From Natronospirales bacterium (GTDB lineage: Bacteria; Pseudomonadota; Gammaproteobacteria; Natronospirales; REEB76), in the NCBI GenBank assembly GCA_021816765.1, contig JAKAXB010000015.1, forward strand, positions 1 to 45,220: a stretch of DNA of 45,220 nt, in the 5' to 3' direction. Of this stretch, positions 7,828 to 16,875 are shown one piece after another. The notes beneath the pieces are model-generated. The model was not told the DNA's origin and made no database searches. It saw only the letters and a program-made list of their open reading frames with translations. How positions within the stretch are numbered: the stretch's first letter is position 1; each line of letters opens with the position of its first letter. A program made the translations under genes and the position numbers.

Positions 7828-8958
7828 TCAGCGCGGCGCGATATCGGGGAAGTTCTTCAGGCGTGATAGAAGTTCCCGGCGCGTGGCGCATACCAGCGTC
7901 GCATGACCCAGTTTGCGGCCGGGCCTCGGCTGCTTGCCATAGTCGTGGTAGTGCGCGCCGGGAATCTCAAGCACACTCGCCACCGGCGGCATACTGCCGA
8001 TGAAATTCACCATGGCGGCGTAGCCCCGCGCCGAGGTATCCCCCAGCGGCAGCCCGAGAATGGCGCGCAGGTGGTTTTCAAACTGGCTGGTGACCGCGCC
8101 CTCGATGGTCCAGTGGCCGGAGTTGTGCACCCGCGGTGCAGTCTCGTTGGCGATGAGGCGGCCTTTTTTGACAAAAAATTCAATGGTGAGCACACCGGCG
8201 TAATCGAAGTGACGCAGTACGCGCCGCGCGTAATTTTCCGCGGGTTTCTGCAGTTTCCGGTCGGCACAGGGGGCGATGGAATAGCGCAGGATGCCATCCC
8301 GGTGCACATTTTCGACGATGGGATAAAAAGCCATGTCACCGCGACGGTTGCGCACGCCGATGACGGAGACTTCGCACTCAAATTCGATGAATTCCTCCAG
8401 AATCATCGCGATACCGCCCAGGGCGTTGAAGGCGCTGCCGAGCTCGGCGGAACTGCAGATCACGCGCTGGCCGCGGCCGTCGTAGCCGAGACGGCGCGTC
8501 TTGAGTACCGCCGGGTAGCCGATCTCCTGGATGGCCTGTTCCAGGTCCGGCATGCTGCTCACGGCACGGAATTTCGCGGTGGGAATTTTGAGTGCACGGA
8601 ACAGGCCTTTTTCCGAAAGGCGGTCCTGTCCGATGGCGAGCGCCGTAACCGGCGGCAGGAAGGTTTTGTGCTTTGGAATATCACCCAGCGCTTCCACCGG
8701 CACGTTTTCCACGTCATAGGTGAGCAGGTCCACCTGTGCGGCGAGTTGCGCGAGCTTTTCCGGGTCGCTGAATGCACCGATCAGAATTTTGCTCACCTGA
8801 CCGCCGGGTGCATCGGCGCTCTTATCGAGGAATACGCATTGAAGTCCCAGAGGATAACCGGCGAGCGCCAGCATGCGTCCCAGCTGGCCGGCACCCACGA
8901 TACCCACTCTTTTCACGTTCAGGGCCGCGATGATTTGTTTTGTGGTGTTCGCATTCAT
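7828..8958 (-). CDS. purK: N5-carboxyaminoimidazole ribonucleotide synthase (PurK)
   Basis: 376 residues, close to the usual 355-380. PurK is an ATP-grasp enzyme that makes N5-CAIR from AIR, ATP and bicarbonate in purine synthesis. The N-terminal fold VGIVGAGQLGRMLALAGYPLG, the central ATP-grasp part (KTRRLGYDGRGQ, ILEEFIEFECEVSVI) and the late motif NETAPRVHNSGHWT are all present. About 14 residues precede the core (VKRVGIVGAG), so a GTG there is a possible alternative start. It follows purE on the minus strand with a 67-base gap, and PurE uses its product, so the two form an operon. Confidence 0.96.
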   Translation of the reverse strand: MNANTTKQIIAALNVKRVGIVGAGQLGRMLALAGYPLGLQCVFLDKSADAPGGQVSKILIGAFSDPEKLAQLAAQVDLLTYDVENVPVEALGDIPKHKTFLPPVTALAIGQDRLSEKGLFRALKIPTAKFRAVSSMPDLEQAIQEIGYPAVLKTRRLGYDGRGQRVICSSAELGSAFNALGGIAMILEEFIEFECEVSVIGVRNRRGDMAFYPIVENVHRDGILRYSIAPCADRKLQKPAENYARRVLRHFDYAGVLTIEFFVKKGRLIANETAPRVHNSGHWTIEGAVTSQFENHLRAILGLPLGDTSARGYAAMVNFIGSMPPVASVLEIPGAHYHDYGKQPRPGRKLGHATLVCATRRELLSRLKNFPDIAPR

Positions 8959-9025
8959 GTCGGGTTGGCTTTGAAATCAAAATGCCTGCCAGGCATGAGG
9001 ATGCCCGACTGCGTCGGCGTTGGAA

Positions 9026-9514
9026 TTATTTGGCAGGATCGGGATCCCGGAGTACCGCCTCGGTCTGGGCGCGACGAAAATCGTCCAGGCGCTTGCGGAT
9101 ATCGGCATACTTGTTGCCGAGTATGGCGGCGGCGAGCAGTGCGGCGTTTACTGCGCCCGCTTCACCGATGGCGAGCGTGCCCACGGGCACCCCGGCCGGC
9201 ATCTGCACGATGGACAGCAGCGAATCAATGCCTTTGAGTGCCTTGGACTTCACCGGCACACCGAGTACCGGCAGCGGGGTTTTGGCGGCGGCCATGCCGG
9301 GCAGGTGCGCGGCACCCCCGGCACCGGCAATGATCACCTCCAGGCCGCGGGCGGCGGCTGAGGTGCAGTAGTCGAACAGGAGGTCCGGGGTGCGATGGGC
9401 CGAGATCACGCGCTGCTCGTAGGGAATGCCCAGCTGATCCAGGGTTTGGGCCGTGTGTTCCAGGGTATCCCAGTCGGACTTGGAGCCCATGATGACGCCG
9501 ACGAGTGCTTTCAT
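9026..9514 (-). CDS. purE: N5-carboxyaminoimidazole ribonucleotide mutase (PurE, class I)
   Basis: 162 residues, the normal length. Class I PurE converts N5-CAIR to CAIR in the cytoplasm. The motifs [10 protein letters not shown] near the N-terminus, SAHRTPD (with the catalytic His) and [10 protein letters not shown] (phosphate/substrate loop) are intact. The presence of purK beside it confirms the bacterial two-step class I route. It is the first gene of the purE-purK pair. A short inverted repeat lies just upstream of the start (9517-9529). Confidence 0.97.
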   Translation of the reverse strand: MKALVGVIMGSKSDWDTLEHTAQTLDQLGIPYEQRVISAHRTPDLLFDYCTSAAARGLEVIIAGAGGAAHLPGMAAAKTPLPVLGVPVKSKALKGIDSLLSIVQMPAGVPVGTLAIGEAGAVNAALLAAAILGNKYADIRKRLDDFRRAQTEAVLRDPDPAK

Positions 9515-9516
9515 CG

Positions 9517-9529
9517 GGGTAGTTTACCC
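9517..9529. promoter_or_regulatory. inverted repeat just upstream of purE
   Basis: GGGTA-GTT-TACCC is a perfect 5-bp inverted repeat ending three bases before the purE start codon. It overlaps the place where a ribosome-binding site should be, so it could be an operator or could fold and mask translation. It does not match the E. coli PurR box. Confidence 0.3.
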
Positions 9530-9587
9530 GTTGCCGGTTGGCACATAAACCGGTTTGCCGGTGAGGGCCTGGATATATCCGGCGTGC

Positions 9588-10088
9588 TCAGGTCAGAGTT
9601 TGGAGATAGCGGAACAGTTCCCGGGCGCGGCGCGGGGAACGGCCTGCGGCCGTGTCCCGGGCGGCCCCGCGCATCAGACGGCGCAGATGCGGGTGGTCCG
9701 CCCGCGGATACTGCGTGAGGAATTCGCCCAGGGCGGCATCGCCCTCGGCGATGAGCCGGTCGCGCCAGCGCTCCAGTTGGCGGAAACGCGCCCGGGCTGC
9801 CTTGTCGGTGCCACGCAACTCATCGAGTTTGAGGCGGATGGAGTGGGTGTCGGTCTCGCGCATGAGTCGGCCGATGTACTGGCGCTGGCGTTTCAACGCG
9901 CCATGACTGCCGATATGCCGCGCCTGCTCGACGGCATCCCGCAATTGCTCCGGCAGCGGCAGCGCCGCGAACTGGCTCTCCGGCAGGCGCACCAGTTCCT
10001 CACCGAGCTTCTGCAACGCTTCCACCTCGCGTTTGCGCTGCGATTTGCTGGGGACGCCTGTACGCGGAATGTCGTCATTCAGGTCCAT
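9588..10088 (-). CDS. darP: ribosome biogenesis factor DarP (YjgA, DUF615)
   Basis: 166 residues from the ATG at 10088. DarP assists late assembly of the 50S subunit. The family pattern is clear: SKSQRKREVEALQKLGEELV, LPLPEQLRDAVEQARHI, then the basic KRQRQYIGRLMRE and the closing GRSPRRARELFRYLQTL. The longer frame to 10130 adds 14 residues that would overlap tldE on the other strand and do not look conserved, so 10088 is preferred. darP divergent from tldE/pmbA is a widespread gammaproteobacterial arrangement. Confidence 0.92.
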   Translation of the reverse strand: MDLNDDIPRTGVPSKSQRKREVEALQKLGEELVRLPESQFAALPLPEQLRDAVEQARHIGSHGALKRQRQYIGRLMRETDTHSIRLKLDELRGTDKAARARFRQLERWRDRLIAEGDAALGEFLTQYPRADHPHLRRLMRGAARDTAAGRSPRRARELFRYLQTLT

Positions 10089-10131
10089 GGGTTTACAATG
10101 TCCAATCTTTGCCGTTGTCCCCCGGAACACT

Positions 10132-11484
10132 ATGCATGCTCATGCTGACCATGATACTACGGGCTATTCGCAAGCCGACCTCAATGCGTTGGTGGAGCGC
10201 ATACTCAAGGAAGCACGCACCCGGGGCGCGAGCCAGGCGGAGGCGGGGGCAAGCATCGAATCGGGCCTCACGCTGACGGTACGCATGGGTGAGGTGGAGA
10301 CGCTGGAATACCAGCGCGACCGCGGCTTGGGGGTTACGGTGTACTTCGGTACGCGCAAGGGTTCCGCCAGCACCTCGGATCTGTCGCCGGCGGCGATTGC
10401 GGAAACGGTGCGTGCCGCCTGCAGCATTGCACGCTATACCGCGGAAGACAGTTGCGCCGGGCTCGCGGATGCCGCGCTCATGGCCAAAGACATTCCTGAT
10501 CTGGACCTGTGTCACCCCTGGGCGCTGGAACCGGAAGACGCCATTGCCATCGCCAAGAAATGCGAAGACACGGCACGCGGCTTCGACAAGCGCATCCAGA
10601 ATTCCGAGGGGGCGACAGTTACTTCTCATCAGGGACTGCGCGTGTACGGCAACACGCAGGGGTTTGTTGGCGGGTACGCCAGCACCAACCACAGTCTTGC
10701 CTGCGCGGTGGTGGGGCGTGAAGGCGGGGGCATGCAGCGTGATTACTGGTACACCACGGCGCGGGATGCCAGGGAGCTGGAAGCGGCGGAAGCCGTGGGG
10801 CGCAAGGCGGCGGAGCGCACCCTCGCGCGTCTCGGCGCACGCAAGCTGAGCACGCGCCAGGCGCCGGTGTTGTTCACGCCGGACGTGGCGCGCGGACTGA
10901 TCGGCCATTTCCTCGGCGCCATCCGCGGCGGTGCCCAATACCGCGAGGCCTCATTCCTGCTGCGTGCGGCGGGTGAAAAGCTGTTTCCCGATTTTCTACG
11001 GCTCTCCGAGCGGCCGCATATTCCCGGGGCGCTGGGAAGCGCCGCTTTCGACAGCGAAGGCGTGGCCACTCGCGACCGCGAACTGGTGGATAAGGGCGTA
11101 CTGCAGCATTATCTGCTGGATAGCTATTCCGCGCGCAAACTCGGCTTGCAGACCACCGGCCATGCCGGCGGCGTGCATAACCTCATCGTGGAACCCGGGG
11201 AACTGGATTTCACCGGCTTGCTGAAACTGATGCATACCGGCCTCGTGGTCACCGAGCTCATGGGCCAGGGCGTGAATGGCGTTACCGGCGATTACTCGCG
11301 CGGCGCCGCGGGTTTCTGGCTGGAAAAGGGCGAAATCGTCTGCCCCGTGGAAGAGGTAACGATTGCCGGCAATCTGCGCGCCATGTACCGTGATATGGCT
11401 GCTGTCGGCAAGGATGTGGATCTTCGCGGCAGCGTACGCACCGGGTCAATACTGATGGGTCCGATGACCATCGCAGGTCAGTGA
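10132..11484 (+). CDS. pmbA: metalloprotease-associated protein TldE (PmbA)
   Basis: 450 residues from the ATG at 10132, the same length as E. coli PmbA; the reading frame is open back to 10033 but the extra part overlaps darP. TldE pairs with TldD in a cytoplasmic protease that processes modified peptides such as microcin B17 and degrades CcdA. TldE itself lacks the HExxxH zinc motif, and none is seen here. Family hallmarks are RDRGLGVTVYFGTRKGSAS, QNSEGATV, and the C-terminal GVNGVTGDYSRGAAGFWLEKGEIVCPVEEVTIAGNL. TldD is not in this window. TACAAT (10094-10099) may be its -10 element. Confidence 0.95.
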   Translation: MHAHADHDTTGYSQADLNALVERILKEARTRGASQAEAGASIESGLTLTVRMGEVETLEYQRDRGLGVTVYFGTRKGSASTSDLSPAAIAETVRAACSIARYTAEDSCAGLADAALMAKDIPDLDLCHPWALEPEDAIAIAKKCEDTARGFDKRIQNSEGATVTSHQGLRVYGNTQGFVGGYASTNHSLACAVVGREGGGMQRDYWYTTARDARELEAAEAVGRKAAERTLARLGARKLSTRQAPVLFTPDVARGLIGHFLGAIRGGAQYREASFLLRAAGEKLFPDFLRLSERPHIPGALGSAAFDSEGVATRDRELVDKGVLQHYLLDSYSARKLGLQTTGHAGGVHNLIVEPGELDFTGLLKLMHTGLVVTELMGQGVNGVTGDYSRGAAGFWLEKGEIVCPVEEVTIAGNLRAMYRDMAAVGKDVDLRGSVRTGSILMGPMTIAGQ

Positions 11485-11549
11485 ACAATTAGGATGTTTT
11501 GTCCGAACCGTCCTGACATAGCGTCTGAACATTTCCACAGGGAGTCTGT

Positions 11550-12398
11550 ATGACATTCGCCATCATTGTGCACGGCGGTGCGGGTGCGGTCGCGCCCCAG
11601 AGCCTGGATGCGCGCAAGCAAGGCTGCCGTGCGGCCGCGGAAGCGGGTCATGTCGTTCTCAAAAGAGGCGGCAACGCGCTGGACGCGGTGGAAGCGGCGG
11701 CGGTGGTGCTGGAAAACAACCCGCTATTCAATGCCGGCAAGGGCTCCACATTGAATTGCGAAGGCCGGGTGGAAACCGATGCGGCCGTCATGGACGGCGC
11801 CACATTACGGGCCGGCGCGGTCACGGCAGTGAGCGGCATCCGCAATCCCATCCTGCTGGCGCGCAAAGTGATGGAAGCGAGCCCGCACATCCTGCTGGCG
11901 GGTGCGGGCGCGGCGCGCTTCGCCCGGGAGCAGGGGATCGAACTCTGCGATCCCGCGGAGCTTGTGGTTCCCGCGCAGCAGCAGCACTGGCAGCGTGAGC
12001 ATGGCACCGTGGGTGCGGTGGCGCTGGATGCGCACGGCCATCTTGCGGCCGCCACCTCCACCGGCGGTATTTTCAACAAGCTGCCGGGCCGTGTGGGCGA
12101 TACGCCGCTCATCGGTTGCGGCACCTATGCCGACGGCTGCGCTGCCGTGTCCTGCACCGGCAAGGGCGAGGACATTATCCGTGTGACCCTCGCCCGTCAT
12201 GCGGCCTGGCTGCTGGAGCAGGGTGTCGAAGCCGGCGCCGCGGCGGAACAGGCCATGCGGCATTTTGCCGAACGCACGCACAGTGAGGCCGGCATCATTC
12301 TGGTGGACCGTGGCGGTCATGTGGGGTATGCACACAACACGCCCAATATGCCCATCTGTGCCCTGACCCCCGAGGGCCGGCTGCTTTGGGAAGCTTGA
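11550..12398 (+). CDS. iaaA: isoaspartyl peptidase/L-asparaginase (plant-type, Ntn hydrolase)
   Basis: 282 residues. These enzymes remove isoaspartyl residues from dipeptides and also hydrolyse L-asparagine. They are made as an inactive chain that cuts itself before a threonine, which becomes the nucleophile. Here T153 in HGTVGAVALD is that residue. Other family features are the opening VHGGAGAV, the NPLFNAGKGSTLN loop, TDAAVMDG, STGGIFNKLPGRVGDTPLIGCGTYAD and SCTGKGEDIIR. It begins 65 bases after tldE with a GGGAG ribosome-binding site, so they may be cotranscribed; both act on peptides. It is slightly shorter than E. coli IaaA (321 residues). Confidence 0.93.
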   Translation: MTFAIIVHGGAGAVAPQSLDARKQGCRAAAEAGHVVLKRGGNALDAVEAAAVVLENNPLFNAGKGSTLNCEGRVETDAAVMDGATLRAGAVTAVSGIRNPILLARKVMEASPHILLAGAGAARFAREQGIELCDPAELVVPAQQQHWQREHGTVGAVALDAHGHLAAATSTGGIFNKLPGRVGDTPLIGCGTYADGCAAVSCTGKGEDIIRVTLARHAAWLLEQGVEAGAAAEQAMRHFAERTHSEAGIILVDRGGHVGYAHNTPNMPICALTPEGRLLWEA

Positions 12399-12401
12399 GA
12401 G

Positions 12402-12422
12402 CGCCTGTTCCCGCGGCAGGCG
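12402..12422 (+). terminator. possible weak terminator hairpin after iaaA
   Basis: CGCCTG (12402-12407) and CAGGCG (12417-12422) form a 6-bp stem with a 9-base loop just after the iaaA stop. There is no T-run, so termination here is uncertain. Confidence 0.3.
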
Positions 12423-12436
12423 TACCGGGGGGCTGC

Positions 12437-12451
12437 AATTCTCGCAGAATT
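12437..12451. promoter_or_regulatory. 15-bp hyphenated palindrome upstream of the Asp-box protein gene
   Basis: AATTCT-CGC-AGAATT is a perfect 6-bp inverted repeat, about 115 bases before the start codon at 12568. It is AT-rich in GC-rich surroundings, as protein-binding sites often are. No known box was recognised. Confidence 0.4.
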
Positions 12452-12567
12452 CACTACACTGAGCAGGCTTTCCCGGAGCGTCGCCGCTGGAATTTCCCGC
12501 CACGACGCTGGTTAAACGCACTTACATACATAATCCCGCCCCGCCCATCCGGTCCGGAGGAATAAAC

Positions 12568-15500
12568 ATGCGTCACACCCGTCATTTCCTGGTTCTGGTG
12601 TTTGTCCTGGCGCTGCTGTCGCCGGGTTTTGCCGCTGCCAAGCTCCACGGCGATCCGTATTTCCGTGCGCTCCACTGGCGGCTCATCGGCCCGTTCCGTG
12701 GCGGCCGTTCCGTTGCTGTGGCCGGGGTGGCGAGCGAGCCGCGCACCTTCTATTTCGGCGGGGCCGCCGGCGGGGTATGGAAGAGCACCGACGGCGGTAT
12801 TTCCTGGCGCAATGTCTCCGACAAGTTCTTCAAGACCGCGCCGGTGGGGGCGCTCGCGGTGGCGCCCTCGGATCCCAACGTGATCTATGCCGGCATGGGC
12901 GAGTCTTTCATCCGCGGCGACATGATGACCGGCGACGGCATCTACAAATCCACCGACGCGGGCAAGACTTGGCAGCACATGGGCCTCTCCGGTACCCATG
13001 TAATCAGCGAAATCGCGGTGGACCCGCGCAATGCGGAGGTAGTGTATGTGGCGGCACTGGGCCACGTGTTCGGCCCCAATCCCGAGCGCGGCGTGTACAA
13101 ATCCAGCGACGGCGGGCGCACCTGGAAGCGGGTGCTGTACCGGGACGAAAACACCGGCGCGGTAGATATCAGCATTGATCCGCATAACCCGCGCATCCTG
13201 TTCGCCTCCCTGTGGCAGGCGTACCGCAAGCCCTGGATCATGTCGAGCGGCGGACCGGGCAGCGGCCTGTACCAGTCCACCGACGGCGGCGACACCTGGA
13301 CCAACATCTCGGATCATCCGGGCCTGCCCGCGGGCATCCTCGGCAAGATCGGAGTGTCCGTGTCTGGCGCCGATCCGAACCGCGTGTACGCTATCATCGA
13401 GGCGAAGAACGGCGGCGTGTTCCGCTCCGACGATGACGGCGCCACCTGGCAGCGCTTGTATCACCAATCGGAGCTGACGCAGCGTGCCTGGTACTACATG
13501 CGCATCTACGCCGATCCCCGGAACAAGGATGTGGTGTACGCGCCCGAAGTGGACGGGCTGTTCAAGTCCGTGGACGGCGGCAAAACCTTCAAGCCGCTCG
13601 CGACCCCCCATGGCGACAACCACGTGCTGTGGATCAATCCCGGGCATCCCGGGATCATGGTGGAGGGCAACGACGGTGGCGCCACCGTGAGCTATGACGG
13701 CGGACATACCTGGAGCAGCGAGAACAACCAGCCCACCGCGCAGATCTACCACGTGACCGTGGATGACCAGTTCCCGTATCACATCTACGGCGCCCAGCAG
13801 GACAACTCCACCATTGACATCGCGAGCCGCAGCGACGGCCCCGGCATCGGCGTGCGCGATTGGCAGCCGTCCGCGGGCGGCGAGAGCGGCTGGGTGGTGC
13901 CGAGTCCGTCGAATCCCTGCGTGGTGTACGGCGGCGGCTACAGCGGACTGCTGGAGCGGCTCAACCACTGCACCCATCAGGTACGGCTGCTGGATCCCTG
14001 GCCGGACAATCCCATGGGCCACGGCGCGGCGCATCTCAAGGAGCGTTTCCAGTGGACGTATCCCATTCTGGTTCCCGCCGACCAGCCGCACACGATTTAT
14101 GTCGGTTCGCAATACGTGCTCAAGAGTACCAACGATGGCATGAGCTGGCAGCGCGTGAGTCCCGATCTCACACGTAACGACAAGGCGAAGCAGGCCCCCT
14201 CCGGCGGGCCCATCACCAAGGACAACACCGCCGTCGAATACTACGACACGGTGTTCGCGCTGGCGGAGTCCCCGGTGAAGGCGGGCGTGCTGTGGGCAGG
14301 CTCTGACGACGGCCTGGTGCATGTGTCCCGCGATGACGGCGCCCACTGGGAGAATGTCACGCCCAAGGGCCTGCCCGAGTGGGCCACCGTTTCCATCATC
14401 GAGCCGTCGCACTTTGCGGCCGGATCGGCGTATCTCGCGGCCTACAACTACCGGCTGGATGATTTCCATCCCTACCTGTTCAAGACCACCGATTACGGCC
14501 GAAGCTGGCAGGCCATAGACAACGGCATCCCGGCGGACGAGCCCAGTTTCGTGATCCGCGAGGATACACAGGATCCCAATCTATTGTTCGCCGGCACCCA
14601 GCGCAGCGTGTATGTGTCCTTCGATGACGGCGCGCACTGGCAGTCGCTGGCCTTGAATCTGCCGGCGGTACCGGTGTTCGATATGGCGATCCAGCCGCAG
14701 GCGGACGATCTGGTGCTCGCCACCCACGGCCGTGCCTTCTGGGTGCTGGACGATCTGGGCTTCCTGCGTCAGCTCACGGCGGCCGTGCGCCGCGGCGGCG
14801 GCACGCATCTCTTCCAGCCCGAGCACACCTATCTGCTGCCGGGCTTCGACTTCGGCGGCCATCCGGCGGACGAGGGCCGGAATCCGCCGGACGGCGCGGT
14901 GATCTATTACCACCTCGAGTCGGCGCCGGCCAAGGGCGCGGCGATCACGCTCAGCATCCTGGGGTCGGATGGCAAAGTGATCCGCAGCTTCAGCAGCCAA
15001 CCCAAGAAACCGGCTGCGGCCGGCGCAAGCTTCCACGGCAAGGCCAAACCGGCGCCCGACCAGTTGCCCGCCAAGGCCGGCATGAATCGTTTCGTGTGGA
15101 ATCTGCGCTATGCGGACGCGACGAAAGTGCCGGGTGCGGTACTGTGGTTCGGCAACGTGCAAGGTGCGAAGGTATTGCCAGGTACCTACACCGTGAAGCT
15201 CACGGCGGATGGTCGGAGCTACCGCGAACCGTTCACGGTGCTGAATGACCCGCGCTCGAAACTCAGTGCGGCGGATCTGGCGGCCCGCGAAGCTCTGCTG
15301 CTCAAGATCCACGCGAAGCTCAATGCCACCGACAAAGCCATCAGCAGCCTGCGCAGCTTGCGTGCGCAGATCAACGGACTCATGAAACGCTACGCGTCCG
15401 CGTCGCAGGGCAAGGCGCTCGCCGAAGACACCAAGCCGCTGCGGGCGGAACTGGACGGCATTGAGGCGGCACTCATTCAAAGCAAGGCGCATGCCAGCGA

Positions 15501-15732
15501 GGATGTGCTGAATTACCCGATCCGCCTCAACAACAAGCTGGCGGCGCTGTTCACCACCGTGGAAGTGAGCAATTCGCGGCCCACCGCGCAGGACTATGGG
15601 GTGTTCAGGGAACTCTCGACACAAGTTGATGTCCAGCTTGCCCGCTGGCAACGGGTGCGGGACAGTGCGCTGCCAGGACTGAATGCAAAGATCAAGGCAC
15701 TGGATTTGCCGGCGGTGTATATGAAGCCGTGA
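12568..15732 (+). CDS. secreted Asp-box (BNR/sortilin-type propeller) protein
   Basis: 1054 residues with a signal peptide (about 1-24, ending FAAA). About eleven Asp-box or Asp-box-like motifs are spread through residues 65-700, for example KSTDGGISW, KSTDAGKTW, KSSDGGRTW, QSTDGGDTW, RSDDDGATW, KTTDYGRSW and SFDDGAHW. They indicate one or two beta-propellers of the sortilin/VPS10 and glycosidase-like kind. The C-terminal 280 residues hold a beta domain (PGTYTVKLTADG) and a helical segment rich in Lys and Leu. A GGAGG ribosome-binding site precedes the ATG. Members are annotated as glycosyl hydrolases, but no catalytic residues were identified, so binding or scaffolding is equally possible. 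The partial gene at 43606 is a clear paralogue. Confidence 0.85.
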   Translation: MRHTRHFLVLVFVLALLSPGFAAAKLHGDPYFRALHWRLIGPFRGGRSVAVAGVASEPRTFYFGGAAGGVWKSTDGGISWRNVSDKFFKTAPVGALAVAPSDPNVIYAGMGESFIRGDMMTGDGIYKSTDAGKTWQHMGLSGTHVISEIAVDPRNAEVVYVAALGHVFGPNPERGVYKSSDGGRTWKRVLYRDENTGAVDISIDPHNPRILFASLWQAYRKPWIMSSGGPGSGLYQSTDGGDTWTNISDHPGLPAGILGKIGVSVSGADPNRVYAIIEAKNGGVFRSDDDGATWQRLYHQSELTQRAWYYMRIYADPRNKDVVYAPEVDGLFKSVDGGKTFKPLATPHGDNHVLWINPGHPGIMVEGNDGGATVSYDGGHTWSSENNQPTAQIYHVTVDDQFPYHIYGAQQDNSTIDIASRSDGPGIGVRDWQPSAGGESGWVVPSPSNPCVVYGGGYSGLLERLNHCTHQVRLLDPWPDNPMGHGAAHLKERFQWTYPILVPADQPHTIYVGSQYVLKSTNDGMSWQRVSPDLTRNDKAKQAPSGGPITKDNTAVEYYDTVFALAESPVKAGVLWAGSDDGLVHVSRDDGAHWENVTPKGLPEWATVSIIEPSHFAAGSAYLAAYNYRLDDFHPYLFKTTDYGRSWQAIDNGIPADEPSFVIREDTQDPNLLFAGTQRSVYVSFDDGAHWQSLALNLPAVPVFDMAIQPQADDLVLATHGRAFWVLDDLGFLRQLTAAVRRGGGTHLFQPEHTYLLPGFDFGGHPADEGRNPPDGAVIYYHLESAPAKGAAITLSILGSDGKVIRSFSSQPKKPAAAGASFHGKAKPAPDQLPAKAGMNRFVWNLRYADATKVPGAVLWFGNVQGAKVLPGTYTVKLTADGRSYREPFTVLNDPRSKLSAADLAAREALLLKIHAKLNATDKAISSLRSLRAQINGLMKRYASASQGKALAEDTKPLRAELDGIEAALIQSKAHASEDVLNYPIRLNNKLAALFTTVEVSNSRPTAQDYGVFRELSTQVDVQLARWQRVRDSALPGLNAKIKALDLPAVYMKP

Positions 15733-15843
15733 ACGACATGCGCCGATGCCGTTCCCGGCCGCCGGATGACTGAGGTGATCTCGAACATGACGTCTGCGCG
15801 GCAGACCGGGGTAACGGCAGGCGCTCCCGTGGCTGCGTCAGGA

Positions 15844-16299
15844 TCAATAGGGCGTGCCGTCCTTGTGAACGTAGCCGGGTGAGCGACTGCGGATCGCAAG
15901 ATCAATGTCCGGATAATCCACGGCGCTGCCCAGGGGATCGCGCGTGCCGATTTCGAGAATGACCGCTTCGGTTTTGCCGCGATTCCGCAGACAGTGGCCG
16001 TCCGGGTCGCCGACCTTGAAACCGGCGCACTCCCCGGTACGCAGCACCTCCTCTCCGGTATCCGTGACGAGCACCACTTCACCCTCGAGCACATAGACGA
16101 ATTCATCTTCGCTGGCATGCCAGTGGCGCTGGCTCGACCAGCCGCCGGCGGGCAGGTGCAGCAGGTTGACGCCGAACTGGGTAAGTCCCGCCGCATCGCC
16201 CAGCCGCCAGCGTTGTCGGCCGCGGCAGGGCTCATCGTAGGGCGCCGGATAGCGGCTGCCGTGCCGGGTCGGTGCGGTTTCGATCGTGATTTTTTTCAT
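15844..16299 (-). CDS. cupin domain protein
   Basis: 151 residues from the ATG at 16299, preceded by AGGAG at a 5-base spacing; the GTG at 16305 would be too close to that site. A single cupin barrel: the first metal-binding motif is in HWHASEDEFVYVLEGEVVLV (two His and a Glu), and the second in the DPDGHCLRN region (His). The sequence FGVNLLHLPAGGWSS before it is typical of small cupins of the mannose-6-phosphate isomerase-like or sugar-binding type. The substrate is unknown. It is a stand-alone minus-strand gene, convergent with the Asp-box gene. Confidence 0.85.
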   Translation of the reverse strand: MKKITIETAPTRHGSRYPAPYDEPCRGRQRWRLGDAAGLTQFGVNLLHLPAGGWSSQRHWHASEDEFVYVLEGEVVLVTDTGEEVLRTGECAGFKVGDPDGHCLRNRGKTEAVILEIGTRDPLGSAVDYPDIDLAIRSRSPGYVHKDGTPY

Positions 16300-16875
16300 G
16301 TGCACTCCTCAAGAACTTGAACCCCCAAATGCGCATTATTAGGCAGCGAGACAGTTGCCTGGTCCCTGCCGTATCAGTGGAAGTGATCCGCAGAATGTGC
16401 TTGACTTCGATAGGCGCGGGCGGCATCTGAGAAAGTATCAAACCAGCGACGTACCGGGTCAATGTGTCCTGCTGTTGATTTTCATCGCATTTCGAATACC
16501 CATGTGGCTCCGCGTGCAGGCAGCACCTTATGAAATGGATGACCTTTTGAAGATAGTGCCCATCACGAGAAGGTGGCCATGTAATCACGCGCGGCGATTG
16601 ATCTGCATTTCAATAATAGTATGCTGGCGGTGCTGGATGAAACAAGAGACCTGCCGCGCGTTACCGCCGGTACGTCCGTACGGTTGGGCGGCGGAAACCG
16701 GTACCATTCCCCCGTGCCGTGTGGGCAGGGCACGGCAGGTCCAGAGTGCCGTGTGACGGATGATCGGCGTCAAGGATTGGATGCGTACGCGGCGGAATCA
16801 GGCGGATAGGGTGTGGGCCGGAATGGCAGCTGGATTTTATCTGCGCGGTTCAGGATTCCAGGGCGGAAATTTGCA
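16300..16875. other. intergenic region without a convincing gene
   Basis: About 575 bases between the cupin start and the end of the regulator gene, both on the minus strand. Short open frames on both strands show no recognisable protein. An inverted repeat CCGTGCC (16712-16718) / GGCACGG (16729-16735) with a 10-base loop could be a weak 3' structure for the regulator gene. The composition is slightly more AT-rich than in the flanking genes. Confidence 0.5.

Noticed and set aside
7903-9237. Long plus-strand open frame across purK and part of purE
   Set aside because: It is antisense to two certain housekeeping genes and has no recognisable domain.
12454-14469. Long open frame on the minus strand opposite the Asp-box gene
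   Set aside because: It lies wholly opposite a well-supported gene, its translation is rich in His, Arg, Gly and Val without recognisable domains, and long antisense frames are expected in GC-rich DNA.
16300-16875. Short open frames between the cupin and the regulator genes
   Set aside because: None has a convincing ribosome-binding site together with a recognisable protein.
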